The notes under the pieces were generated by a model, which had not been told where the DNA came from, searched no databases, and saw only the letters and a list, made by a program, of their open reading frames with translations. Source: Methylosarcina fibrata AML-C10 (lineage in GTDB: Bacteria; Pseudomonadota; Gammaproteobacteria; Methylococcales; Methylomonadaceae). Taken from it: a DNA stretch of 64,000 nt. The translations under genes were made by a program, and so were the position numbers. Position 1 is the stretch's first letter. Every line of letters starts with the position of its first letter. The DNA lies in contig NZ_KB889965.1 in assembly GCF_000372865.1 (NCBI RefSeq), forward strand, positions 3,617,786 through 3,681,785, in the 5' to 3' direction. Shown here piece by piece: positions 25,351 through 33,819 of this stretch.

Positions 25351-26708
25351 GACGGCGCGTTACTCCCTGGCCGAACCGGCAACTCCACGGCGACAATCAA
25401 ACCGTGAGGTTCTGCGATGGCCAGCGTCAGGCTCCCCTGCAACGCGTCGACTCGTTCGCGGAGGCCGAGCAGGCCGATGCCGGAGCTTTCGGCGAAAGGC
25501 AGACGGGAGGCGATGCCGTCGTCCCGGATCGTTAACGTGACTTTGTCTTCGGTAACCGCGAGCGCCACCTCGGCATTCGCCGCTCTCGAGTGTTTGGCGA
25601 TGTTGGTCAGGCATTCCTGAACAATCCGGAACAGCGTGATGGCCAGATGTTCGGACAATACCGCGCAGTCGCCGGCCATGGACAGACGGTACCGGGTTTT
25701 GCTCTTGCTCCGCGCATTCCATCCCGTGATCAAACTGTTCAGGCTGACGGCCAGTCCCAGCTCGTCCAGCTCGGCGGGCCGCAAACGCCCAAGCAGGCCA
25801 CGCACGCTGTCCATCATGTGACGGCTGATTCGAGCGACGTGATCGGCTTCCGCAACCAGGACCGGACACTCCCGCTGTGCGGTATGGGCAATGGAGGCGG
25901 CGACCGCGTTGATCGCCGCCAGGCATTGCCCGAACTCGTCGTGGAGTTCGCGCGCCAGATGCCGGCGCTCTTCTTCCTGCAGACGAAGCAACTGAACCGC
26001 GAGTTTCCGCCGGTCGTCGAGAAGCCGCTGCTGGACGGCCGCCAGTTGATTGATGGCTTCGGCGGTTTGCTTCCATTCCCGCAGCTCGAACGATGGCAGC
26101 CGATAGGCCAGATTGCCTTGTTCCATGGTTTCCAGTCCGTCGACAATGATTCCGGCCGGCCGCAGGGCGCGGCTGACGCTCAGCCAGACCAGCACGGACA
26201 CGGCAGAGACCGTGATGGCGGAAAGCCCGAGCAGACTGCCGATATTGGCCCAGGCCTGAGCGACCTCCGCCTCGACGGTGGAAGAAACCGTCAGCAGCCC
26301 GTAAGTGCGATGATTGAAAACGATGGGCCGGTCTACCCGGAAACCGGAATGGAACAGCCATAGATAGGTCGTCTCGAAGCCTTTCGGCCAGGAGCGGGGA
26401 GAGGGCCGGGCACCGTTGCACAAGCTGCGGATATTTCCGCCGGCCGAAGCCGCAAAGCGGACACAAATTCCCGGCGTGCCGGCGGTTTCTTTCCAGAGCG
26501 AAAAATCCGGAAACCGACTGACGGGCCCGAAGCCCGCGTTGATGCCCAAAAGCTGAATTTCCAGTTGCCGGCCCAACGACTCGGCCGCAGTCTGCAAGGT
26601 CTCCCGGATTTGCCGGTCGTTCCGGTACAGCACATAGGCAGAAGTGGCTAACAGACACGCCAGGGCGACCGCAACGATACGGTACAGCAAATGGAGTTGT
26701 AGATTCAT
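25347..26708 (-). CDS. HisKA_3-type sensor histidine kinase
   Basis: 453 residues. Membrane helices at ~8-28 and ~158-180 bracket a ~130-residue periplasmic sensor; a HAMP-like segment follows (ALRPAGIIVDGLETMEQGNL). The dimerisation helix carries the phospho-acceptor in ELHDEFGQCLAAI (H256), and the ATPase domain has FRIVQECLTNIAKHS (N box) and GIGLLGLRERVDAL (G box). The signal is unknown. It is transcribed with the downstream response regulator. Confidence 0.87.
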   Translation of the reverse strand: MNLQLHLLYRIVAVALACLLATSAYVLYRNDRQIRETLQTAAESLGRQLEIQLLGINAGFGPVSRFPDFSLWKETAGTPGICVRFAASAGGNIRSLCNGARPSPRSWPKGFETTYLWLFHSGFRVDRPIVFNHRTYGLLTVSSTVEAEVAQAWANIGSLLGLSAITVSAVSVLVWLSVSRALRPAGIIVDGLETMEQGNLAYRLPSFELREWKQTAEAINQLAAVQQRLLDDRRKLAVQLLRLQEEERRHLARELHDEFGQCLAAINAVAASIAHTAQRECPVLVAEADHVARISRHMMDSVRGLLGRLRPAELDELGLAVSLNSLITGWNARSKSKTRYRLSMAGDCAVLSEHLAITLFRIVQECLTNIAKHSRAANAEVALAVTEDKVTLTIRDDGIASRLPFAESSGIGLLGLRERVDALQGSLTLAIAEPHGLIVAVELPVRPGSNAPS

Positions 26709-26932
26709 AATCGGGCTGTTGGGCTCATCATCGGCGATGGCGTCATTCTAAGAGAGCATTCCTCTTCTGAAAAGCGGCTTGCATCAACTCGGGCAAATTG
26801 CCCGTGTTTCGGAGGCAAATGTCTGCTTACGGCCCGGCCTTCTTTTCCTACACTGGACCCGTCTCCGGCCGACCCGGCACGAGAGACGGCTCAAATTCGA
26901 ACAGGACAACTCTGAATATAAAGGTGAAACCA

Positions 26933-27400
26933 ATGACTCATTCTATTTTCGGCAACGCGGACATTCAATGGCAAGCGCTGGACGGTATCGATCATTTGCA
27001 GTATTCGATTCTGAACGTCGACCGGCCAAACCGGATCATCGACGTGATTTTCAAGCTGGCCGCCGGCCGACAGATTGTTTTGCACCGGCACAAAGCGCTG
27101 AATCATACGCTGGTGATTCAGGGCGAACATCGTCTTTTCGAGGCCGACGGCAAATTGAAGGAAATCAGGGCGGTCGGCAGTTTTACGTCGACTCCGCCCA
27201 GCGACGAACCGCATCGGGAAGGAGGCGGCGACGAGGACGCCATCGTTTTTTTCAGCATTCGGGGCAGCGACGGAGTGCTCTACGAGATTCTGGACGACGA
27301 CCTGAACGTGATTTCGTCGTTGGGCATGCAGGATTTCATCGATTTGTATCGAGCGCAGCCCGTTCGGAGCGGATGCCTGTCTCTGGAGAAAACGTCATGA
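26933..27400 (+). CDS. Cupin-fold protein
   Basis: 155 residues from MTHSIFGNADIQWQ, with AAGG 9 bases before the ATG; the longer frame upstream lacks family features. The core IVLHRHKALNHTLVIQGEHR matches cupin motif 1 (two His and a Gln/Glu region), and later FFSIRGSDGVLYEILDDD forms the second strand pair. Such proteins bind a metal and act as dioxygenases, isomerases or ligand sensors. It overlaps the DUF2380 gene by 4 bases and is divergent from the sensor kinase. Confidence 0.6.
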   Translation: MTHSIFGNADIQWQALDGIDHLQYSILNVDRPNRIIDVIFKLAAGRQIVLHRHKALNHTLVIQGEHRLFEADGKLKEIRAVGSFTSTPPSDEPHREGGGDEDAIVFFSIRGSDGVLYEILDDDLNVISSLGMQDFIDLYRAQPVRSGCLSLEKTS

Positions 27401-27906
27401 ATCGGCAATCATGGGCTTCCTTCGTTTTATTTCTTTCTTTGACGGCCAGTAGCCTGGGACAGGCTGGAGAACGCATCGCCGTCCTGAATTTTGAACTGAA
27501 CGACTTGACTTTACTGCCGAATACGCCGCAGGAGCTACGGCGCACCGCATCGATCCGGCCGTTGCTGGAATTGGCATTGCGCGAAGCGGGAGATTTCGAA
27601 ATCCTCCGTGTCGATGATTCGGACCAGGCCGCAGCCAATGCCGGTTTCGGTTATCTGTTTCGTTATCCCGAGTTTGCGGCCAGTCTCGGCGAGAAAGTCG
27701 GCGCGGACTGGGTGATTGTCGGGCAGCACAGCAAACCCGGTTTTTTGTTTTCTTATCTGCTGGCGAATTTGATTCATGTAAAAGACCGGACGATTGCGGT
27801 AAGCTATGCGATCGAGCTGAAAGGCCGCCACGAAAAGGTGACCCGAAAAGGAGTAGAATCGTTGGCCGGGCAGATTCGGGAAGCGCTCGCTCAATCGGCG
27901 CACTGA
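27397..27906 (+). CDS. DUF2380-domain exported protein
   Basis: 169 residues starting in an ATGA overlap. A signal peptide (ASFVLFLSLTASSLGQAGE) is followed by IAVLNFELNDLTLLPNTPQE and a Rossmann-like series of strands (GADWVIVGQHSKP). DUF2380 proteins are predicted periplasmic, and I recall them near regulator genes of methanol/quinoprotein systems in methylotrophs; no function is established. Confidence 0.65.
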   Translation: MNRQSWASFVLFLSLTASSLGQAGERIAVLNFELNDLTLLPNTPQELRRTASIRPLLELALREAGDFEILRVDDSDQAAANAGFGYLFRYPEFAASLGEKVGADWVIVGQHSKPGFLFSYLLANLIHVKDRTIAVSYAIELKGRHEKVTRKGVESLAGQIREALAQSAH

Positions 27907-27964
27907 CTTGACCTTTTTTCTCAGGCTTATTGCCTCACGTTATAACCAAACCTATCGCTGACAA

Positions 27965-28456
27965 GTGACCGAATCCAATACCACCGGCATTAAACCGCCG
28001 GAAAACCCATACGAAAAAGCGCCTCTGGTGGAGGTCGTCGTCGAGGTGCCGCGCGGCAGTTTCCTGAAGCGGGGTTCCGCCGGCGCGCTCGATTATGTGT
28101 CGCCGGTTCCCTGCCCTTTCAATTATGGCTCGGTCCCGGCATTTACCGGTCTGGACGGCGATCTGCTGGATGCGGTCGTGCTGGGCCCCAGGCTGCCCCG
28201 GGGAGCGAGGGTTCAAGTTCGTGCCTGGGGAGCGGTCGAGCTGATCGATGCCGGACGGCGCGACGACAAGCTGATCTGCGGTTGTGTTCCCGTTCCGCCC
28301 TGGAAACGCCGGTTGATTCTTCTGTTTTTTATCGTTTACGCGAAAGCCAAAAGTCTGATCAATCTGGTGAAAGGCAACCAAGGCCGGAACAGTTGCGAAG
28401 GCTGGCGCGAGGCTGCGAGCGCATTGGCAAAGGCAAGCCCTCGCCCTAATTCATAA
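27965..28456 (+). CDS. Inorganic pyrophosphatase-like protein, divergent
   Basis: 163 residues with a GTG start. VEVPRGSFLKRGSAGALDYV and FNYGSVPAFTGLDGDLLDAV follow the family I pyrophosphatase plan (ExPRG...NYGxxP...DxDxxD). The usual DxDPxD metal site is altered to DGDLLDAVVLGP, and the C-terminal part (KRRLILLFFIVYAKAKSLIN) is unusually hydrophobic. Soluble Ppa hydrolyses PPi to 2 Pi; activity here is uncertain. Its 3' end nearly meets that of the radical SAM gene. Confidence 0.65.
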   Translation: MTESNTTGIKPPENPYEKAPLVEVVVEVPRGSFLKRGSAGALDYVSPVPCPFNYGSVPAFTGLDGDLLDAVVLGPRLPRGARVQVRAWGAVELIDAGRRDDKLICGCVPVPPWKRRLILLFFIVYAKAKSLINLVKGNQGRNSCEGWREAASALAKASPRPNS

Positions 28457-28479
28457 ATAGGGTATGCAGTACGGTGATT

Positions 28480-29571
28480 TCAATTGAATAAATCGAGCTG
28501 GACGGCGTTTTGCAACGGCGGCCTGAACAAGCCCGTATTGAAGGGTGGGGAACCGGGAAAAGCCAGCCGCTTCATCGCCAGACGGTAGCGCTGTCTGAGC
28601 ATGTCGGCGTAGTGGCCGCTGCCGCTCATTCTGACTCCGAAGGCGGAATCGTAGGCCTTGCCGCCGCGGGCTTCGTAAATGCGGTGCAGGATGCGTTCGG
28701 CTTTGAGCGGCTCGTGCAGCAAGAGCCATTCCTGAAACAGATCCTTGAGTTCCAGCGGCAGACGCAACAGGACATACCCTGCATCGACCGCGCCCTGATG
28801 GCGCGCTTGAGTCAAAATGGCTTCCAGCTCCTCGTCGTTCAGCATCGGAATCAGCGGAGCCAGCAGAACCGTGGCCGGTACGCCGGCGTCGGTCAGGGCG
28901 GCCAGCGTTTGCAGCCGCCGGCGCGGAGCCGCGGCCCGCGGCTCCAGTTTGCGCGCCAGGTCCGGCTTCAGGGTGGTGATCGATACGGCGACTTGTGCCA
29001 GACCGTGCGCCGCCATTTCCGACAGAATGTCCAGATCCCGTTCGATCAACGACGATTTGGTGACGATGGATACCGGATGACGAGTTTCGTGCAGTATTTC
29101 CAGCAGCCGGCGCGTCAAGCCCAGCTTTCGCTCCACCGGCTGGTAGGCGTCGGTATTGATGCCCAGCGCAACCGGCGCAGCTCTGTAGTTCCTGGCGCTC
29201 AATTCGTCCTTGAGACGCTGCGGCGCGTCGGGTTTGTAAAACAGCTTGGTTTCGAAATCGAGCCCCGACGACAAGCCCAGATAAGCATGCGTCGGACGTG
29301 CGAAGCAATAGACGCAGCCGTGTTCGCAGCCCCGGTAGGGATTGATCGAGCGGTCAAACGGAACGTCCGGCGAACGGTTGTAAGTGATGACGGTTCTGGC
29401 CGTGTCGGCGGACAAGGTCGTGGCTAACCGTTCGGGCGGATCTTCGGAATTATGCCAGCCGTCGTCGAAACTCTCGCGGGTTTCGGCCTCGAAACGGCCG
29501 CTGCGGTTGCTGGACGCGCCGCGTCCTTTCCTGAATTGCGGCGGCTGTTGGAAGAAAGGTTCGTCGTTCAT
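28480..29571 (-). CDS. PA0069-family (SplB-like) radical SAM protein with C-terminal beta-clamp motif
   Basis: 363 residues from MNDEPFFQQPPQFRKGRGA, the usual family start; the frame extends 36 codons further without a clear ribosome site. The SAM/4Fe-4S motif is INPYRGCEHGCVYCFARPTH (CxxxCxxC), as in spore photoproduct lyase-like proteins, with SIVTKSSLIERDLDIL and PRRRLQTLAALTDAGVP further on. The last residues are AVQLDLFN: QLDLF matches the sliding-clamp-binding consensus and is identical to the motif in MutS of this window. Function unknown; a DNA-repair role is inferred. Confidence 0.82.
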   Translation of the reverse strand: MNDEPFFQQPPQFRKGRGASSNRSGRFEAETRESFDDGWHNSEDPPERLATTLSADTARTVITYNRSPDVPFDRSINPYRGCEHGCVYCFARPTHAYLGLSSGLDFETKLFYKPDAPQRLKDELSARNYRAAPVALGINTDAYQPVERKLGLTRRLLEILHETRHPVSIVTKSSLIERDLDILSEMAAHGLAQVAVSITTLKPDLARKLEPRAAAPRRRLQTLAALTDAGVPATVLLAPLIPMLNDEELEAILTQARHQGAVDAGYVLLRLPLELKDLFQEWLLLHEPLKAERILHRIYEARGGKAYDSAFGVRMSGSGHYADMLRQRYRLAMKRLAFPGSPPFNTGLFRPPLQNAVQLDLFN

Positions 29572-29943
29572 CTTGTTGTTTGAGCCTTCGAGCGCCGGTT
29601 GGACGAGAAAAGCGCTCGGCTGGTCTCCGCTTGGCAAGGATCGATGGCTAATGGTAGCGTTGACGGTGGCATAAGACAAGATTTTCCACGAAAAGCCTTA
29701 ACGGTCCGTCGGTTTCGTGTTGCGCGGGGCGTTTTTCTGTCGCGTGTAGAAGCAATATACCTGCCTCTATCCCTCAACAATTTATGAAGGCCGAAAAAAT
29801 TCTAGAAGAGGCGGGGGGAGAACGAACCGGCGCGAATCGGCGGGTTCGAATAGAGACGGGACTGTCTTTCGGCATGAACGCCGGAACGAACTGCGATAAC
29901 CGGCTTTCTTGCGGAGATTCGCCGGGCGGGCTTCGAATGCGGC

Positions 29944-30600
29944 TCAGCGCGTACCGAAAACCACAATGGTTTTGCCGTGCGCGGTAATCATTTTTTTATC
30001 TTCCAGCTCCTTCAGGACGCGCCCGGCCATTTCTCTGGAACAACCTACCAGTCGTCCGATTTCCTGGCGCGTTATGTGCAGTTGCATGCCGTCGGGATGG
30101 GTCATGGCGTCGGGCTCCTTGCAAAGGTCCAGCAGCGTGCGGGCGATGCGCCCTTCCACGTCCAGAAAGGCCAGATCGCCGAAATTGCGGCTGGTGTGCA
30201 GCAGGCGATCGGACAACTGCGACCCTAACATAAAAAGTAAGTCCGGCGCGAATTCCAGCAATTCCCTTTTCAGCAGTTGCCGAAAGCGGTCATAGCCGAT
30301 TTCGGCCAGATGGCAGGCCGTGCGGGTTTTAACGTTGACTTTTCTTACTTCGGCGGCTTTGAACACGCCTATTTCGCCGATGAATTGATTTTTATTGAGA
30401 TAAGCCAGAATGAGTTCCTGATTGCCTTCCTTGTCCGCCATACCGATACTCACCGATCCGTCGATGATGTAATAGAGCCTGTCTCCGGTGTCTCCCGGCC
30501 GGATGACGGTTGCTTTGGCTGGATATTTTTTTTTATGACAGAACTGTAAAAACGCAGTCAAGGCGTCTTTGTTAACTTCGGGTTGAGCAGTTTGTTTCAT
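29944..30600 (-). CDS. crp: Crp/Vfr-type transcription regulator
   Basis: 218 residues. The cyclic-nucleotide-binding barrel includes VIRPGDTGDRLYYIIDGSVS and FIGEIGVF...VKTRTACHLAEI (the GE and RT pair that contacts cAMP), followed by the long dimerisation helix and an HTH: ITRQEIGRLVGCSREMAGRV (R and E of SREM in the recognition helix). This is the Crp/Vfr class, which regulates carbon use and virulence-type functions. Single gene, divergent from osmC. Confidence 0.9.
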   Translation of the reverse strand: MKQTAQPEVNKDALTAFLQFCHKKKYPAKATVIRPGDTGDRLYYIIDGSVSIGMADKEGNQELILAYLNKNQFIGEIGVFKAAEVRKVNVKTRTACHLAEIGYDRFRQLLKRELLEFAPDLLFMLGSQLSDRLLHTSRNFGDLAFLDVEGRIARTLLDLCKEPDAMTHPDGMQLHITRQEIGRLVGCSREMAGRVLKELEDKKMITAHGKTIVVFGTR

Positions 30601-30739
30601 AAAGAAGCATCCAAGTTATCCATGGGGTGGAATGTTCCATCGACTGGATTAAATTTTAGCAAAAAAATCAATTCGATGCTCTGTCAATACGAATTTCTAT
30701 GATAATCTATGCCTCATTTTTTTACTGGGGAAGAAATTC

Positions 30740-31159
30740 ATGCGAGCAACAGTCAAATGGGTCGACGGCGTGATGTTCGTCGGCGAGTCGGGTAGCGGCC
30801 ACGCGGTCGTTATGGACGGCCCTCCCGACCACGGCGGACGCAACATGGGGATTCGCCCGATGGAAATGCTTTTACTGGGAGTAGGCGGTTGTTCGTCGTT
30901 TGACGTGGTGCAGATTTTACAGAAAGGCAGAAACGATCTCGTGAAATGCGTTACCGAAATAACCGCCGAACGAGTCGATGCCGTGCCCAGCGTTTTCAGC
31001 AAGATTCATCTGCACTTTATTGTTAGCGGCCGTAATTTAAAGGCTTCTGCAGTTGAAAGAGCGGTAAAATTATCCGCTGAGAAATATTGTTCCGCATCCA
31101 TCATGCTGAGCAAGGCGGCGGTGGACATCACCCACGATTTTGAAGTTATCGAGGTTTAA
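30740..31159 (+). CDS. OsmC-family protein (YhfA-like)
   Basis: 139 residues. [14 protein letters not shown]...[20 protein letters not shown] carries the conserved catalytic Cys of OsmC-type peroxide reductases (C55 region), and a second Cys lies in [13 protein letters not shown]. YhfA-like OsmC proteins are often near crp, as here. It ends 4 bases before the speD start, so the two form an operon. Confidence 0.88.
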   Translation: MRATVKWVDGVMFVGESGSGHAVVMDGPPDHGGRNMGIRPMEMLLLGVGGCSSFDVVQILQKGRNDLVKCVTEITAERVDAVPSVFSKIHLHFIVSGRNLKASAVERAVKLSAEKYCSASIMLSKAAVDITHDFEVIEV

Positions 31160-31163
31160 TGAA

Positions 31164-31970
31164 TTGAACAAATTAAAATTACACGGCTTTAACAATCTCA
31201 CGAAGTCGTTAAGTTTTAACATCTATGATGTATGTTACGCCCCTGCCGAGCAACAGCAGGCCTATATCGATTATATCGACGAAGCTTATAATGCGGACCG
31301 TCTGACCCAGATCCTGAAGGACGTGGCTGACATTATCGGCGCTCAAATCTTAAATATCGCCCATCAGGATTACGAGCCTCAAGGCGCCAGCGTGACCATG
31401 CTGATTTCGGAAGGCGACGTGGCCCCCACGCAGCACATGCACAGTCAGACTCCCGGCCCTTTGCCGGATACGGTGCTGGCTCATCTGGATAAAAGCCACA
31501 TCACCGTCCATACCTATCCGGAAAGCCATCCGGACAACGGCATCAGCACGTTCAGGGCCGATATCGACGTGTCGACCTGCGGCCGCATTTCGCCGCTGAA
31601 AGCGCTGAACTATCTGATTCACAGCTTCGAATCGGATATCGTCATTATGGACTATAAGGTGCGCGGTTTTACCCGGGACATCACCGGAAAGAAACACTAC
31701 ATCGATCACAACATTACCTCCATTCAAAACTATATCGCCAGGGATACCCAGGAAAGGTATCAGATGATCGACGTGAACGTGTATCAGGAAAATATCTTTC
31801 ACACCAAAATGATGCTCAAGGAAACCGAGCTGGAAAATTATCTGTTCGTCAAGGAAAGCAATCTGACCGATTTGCAAAAAGACGAGATCGAAAAGAATCT
31901 GCGCAAGGAAGTGACCGAGATTTTTTACGGACACAACTACCGCCGGAAAAAAATCAAAGTGGCGGAATAA
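31164..31970 (+). CDS. speD: S-adenosylmethionine decarboxylase proenzyme
   Basis: 268 residues of the E. coli-type (class 1A) enzyme, the source of decarboxylated SAM for spermidine synthesis. The start is TTG at 31164 ([20 protein letters not shown]), aligning exactly with the E. coli N-terminus and preceded by GAGG at 31151-31154. The self-cleavage site that yields the pyruvoyl group is in [16 protein letters not shown] (Ser after Lys). Conserved [20 protein letters not shown] and [13 protein letters not shown] are present. A spermidine-synthase-like membrane protein lies at 48.8-51.3 kb. Confidence 0.94.
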   Translation: MNKLKLHGFNNLTKSLSFNIYDVCYAPAEQQQAYIDYIDEAYNADRLTQILKDVADIIGAQILNIAHQDYEPQGASVTMLISEGDVAPTQHMHSQTPGPLPDTVLAHLDKSHITVHTYPESHPDNGISTFRADIDVSTCGRISPLKALNYLIHSFESDIVIMDYKVRGFTRDITGKKHYIDHNITSIQNYIARDTQERYQMIDVNVYQENIFHTKMMLKETELENYLFVKESNLTDLQKDEIEKNLRKEVTEIFYGHNYRRKKIKVAE

Positions 31971-31991
31971 TCCGGAAGTTCCGCATCGATT

Positions 31992-32026
31992 GCAGACGGT
32001 CCGCCTTCGGTAGGCCGGCCGTCTGC
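31992..32026 (+). terminator. Stem-loop after speD
   Basis: Eight-base arms GCAGACGG/CCGTCTGC with further pairing inside the loop (CCGCC...GGC), 22 bases after the speD stop. The following sequence is CCTT and not a full T-run, so efficiency as an intrinsic terminator is uncertain. Confidence 0.5.
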
Positions 32027-32172
32027 CCTTGTTCATCTATGGCGACTGAGCTTGAGCGAAGGTCGTTCTGTTTGTCCGAGGCACATCAATAAACCCCTTC
32101 AGAAAGAAGATTTCCGAATTGCCGTGTAATTAATGACTGAGCAGTTCGGTTAGGGCGTCCGCCACTATCCTT

Positions 32173-33117
32173 TCAAATCCTCTGAGTTTTTTCCGCCGCT
32201 TCCTGCAATACTTCCGCGACACGGTTTGGAAAGTCCGAGATCAGGCCGGTGATTCCGGCCTCCAGGAGTTGCCGCATTTGTTTTTTGTCGTTGCAGGTCC
32301 AGACGTTGACGCGGCGCCCCGATGCAAGCACGTCGGCCCATCCGGCGGGGTCCGGCTCGCCTTCCAGCGATCCGAGGCCCACGCTGTCGGTGCTCGGATG
32401 ATAGGCGTCGGCATCGATCCGTTGCAGGTACTCTCGGGGGGAAGCCAGGCGGTCTCCGGTCAATACGGCGGTGGCGATGAGAGGGCTGAGCCGGCGCACG
32501 ACGACCAATTGCGCATGATCGAACGAAGAAATCAGCACCCGGTTTTCCATCGCCATCGTTTCGACCAGACGGACGACCGCTTCGGCCAAACCGGGATACA
32601 TGCGCGGGAGGGTTTTAAGTTCGACGTTGACCATCAGCCCCGCCTCTTGCGCAAACTCCAGGGTTTCTTTCAAAGTCGGCAGTTTGATTTGGCCGGAGGC
32701 ATAATAAGCCAATTCTTCTGTGCTTACGTACCGGTCAAGCTCTTCCTGCGTCACGCCGTGCAAGGGATAGTCGCGGCGGTGGGCAGGAAGCGCCAGTTGT
32801 CCGGCATACCAACTGCCGGCGTCGAGCTCGTTCAATTCGTTCCAGGTGAAATCCGAGACATAGTAGGAACTGCGTTCCGGGAATTTCGTTTTAACGTCGG
32901 TGCAGCGCCCCAACTGGTCGTCGTGATGCACGACCAGTTCTCCGTCCTTCGACCTGTGCACGTCGATTTCAATCATCGGACAACCGAAGCTGACCGCTTT
33001 GGCAAAAGCGGCCAGGGTGTTTTCCGGGGCATACGCGCGCGCGCCGCGATGCGCGATATTCAAGACGCCGGCGCCGCGCATTGGGTCTGTGCCTCTAAGC
33101 GGATTCATGGAGAGCAT
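32173..33117 (-). CDS. Glycerophosphodiester phosphodiesterase
   Basis: 314 residues. The GDPD signature is IAHRGARAYAPENTLAAFAK, with IEIDVHRSKDGELVVHHDD (metal-binding E/D and catalytic His), then MVNVELKT and VWTCNDKKQMRQLLEAGITG. It hydrolyses glycerophosphodiesters to glycerol-3-phosphate and an alcohol. No signal peptide, so cytosolic UgpQ-like. In-frame ATGs at 33117 and 33108 are both possible starts. It lies 45 bases downstream of the cytochrome gene in the same direction and may be co-transcribed with the oxidase operon. Confidence 0.88.
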   Translation of the reverse strand: MLSMNPLRGTDPMRGAGVLNIAHRGARAYAPENTLAAFAKAVSFGCPMIEIDVHRSKDGELVVHHDDQLGRCTDVKTKFPERSSYYVSDFTWNELNELDAGSWYAGQLALPAHRRDYPLHGVTQEELDRYVSTEELAYYASGQIKLPTLKETLEFAQEAGLMVNVELKTLPRMYPGLAEAVVRLVETMAMENRVLISSFDHAQLVVVRRLSPLIATAVLTGDRLASPREYLQRIDADAYHPSTDSVGLGSLEGEPDPAGWADVLASGRRVNVWTCNDKKQMRQLLEAGITGLISDFPNRVAEVLQEAAEKTQRI

Positions 33118-33162
33118 CGGAAGCAGTTTCCGGTCGGATGATCGAAAAGAGCCGCATCGACA

Positions 33163-33819
33163 TTATCTGGACAATTGCTGATAATATTGCGCCAGTTCCC
33201 GGATTTCCGCCTCGCTCAACTGTTGGCTGATCAGACGCATCCGGCTGTAAACGTCGTTATGGCGCGTTCCGTTTTTATAAGCGTTCAGCGTGGCGGCAAA
33301 ATAGTCGGCCTGCTGTCCGGCCAGCGCCGGGATGTCCATTTTCTCGCCTTCTCCGTTTCGTCCGTGGCAGACAAAGCATGAAGGCACCGTCCGCTTGCCG
33401 TCGCCTTGATTGACCAATTGTTCCGCGGTTTTTAGCGATTCTTTTCCGGCTTTATTTTTCGGTGCCGGCAAACTTCCGAACCAGATGGCCAGATCGGCCA
33501 TGTCCTGGTCGCTCAAGCCGGCGGCGAGCGGAGCCATCATGTCGTCCGCGCGGGAGCCGGTTTTGTAATCCTGCAATTGCTTGTAGGTATAGGTCGGCAG
33601 TTGTCCGGCTAGCGACGGAGTGTTCGGCATCGCGCTGATCCCCTGCTCGCCGTGGCAGCCGGCGCAAGTTGTCGATAGTTCTTTTCCCTTGACTCCATTG
33701 CCGTTCCTGACGAAGCTCAGCAGTTCGGGCGTCCAGGCCACCTGCGAAGAAGGCGCCGCCAGTGCGGAATTCGCGGCGGCAAGGCTCAGCAATATCATTT
33801 GTATCATTGTCTTCATCAT
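33163..33819 (-). CDS. Di-haem cytochrome c (c4-like)
   Basis: 218 residues from the ATG at 33819, which overlaps the oxidase subunit I stop by one base (TGATG). A signal peptide ends near NSALA, then two c-type haem sites CAGCH and CFVCH in repeated domains, each followed by a distal Met region (PNTPSLAGQ, IPALAGQ). Cytochrome c4 proteins pass electrons to terminal oxidases; its place in the oxidase operon makes it the likely electron donor. Confidence 0.9.
   Translation of the reverse strand: MMKTMIQMILLSLAAANSALAAPSSQVAWTPELLSFVRNGNGVKGKELSTTCAGCHGEQGISAMPNTPSLAGQLPTYTYKQLQDYKTGSRADDMMAPLAAGLSDQDMADLAIWFGSLPAPKNKAGKESLKTAEQLVNQGDGKRTVPSCFVCHGRNGEGEKMDIPALAGQQADYFAATLNAYKNGTRHNDVYSRMRLISQQLSEAEIRELAQYYQQLSR

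Noticed and set aside
29784-29987. 67-codon plus-strand frame between the radical SAM and crp genes
   Set aside because: It runs into the antisense of crp and shows no conserved pattern.
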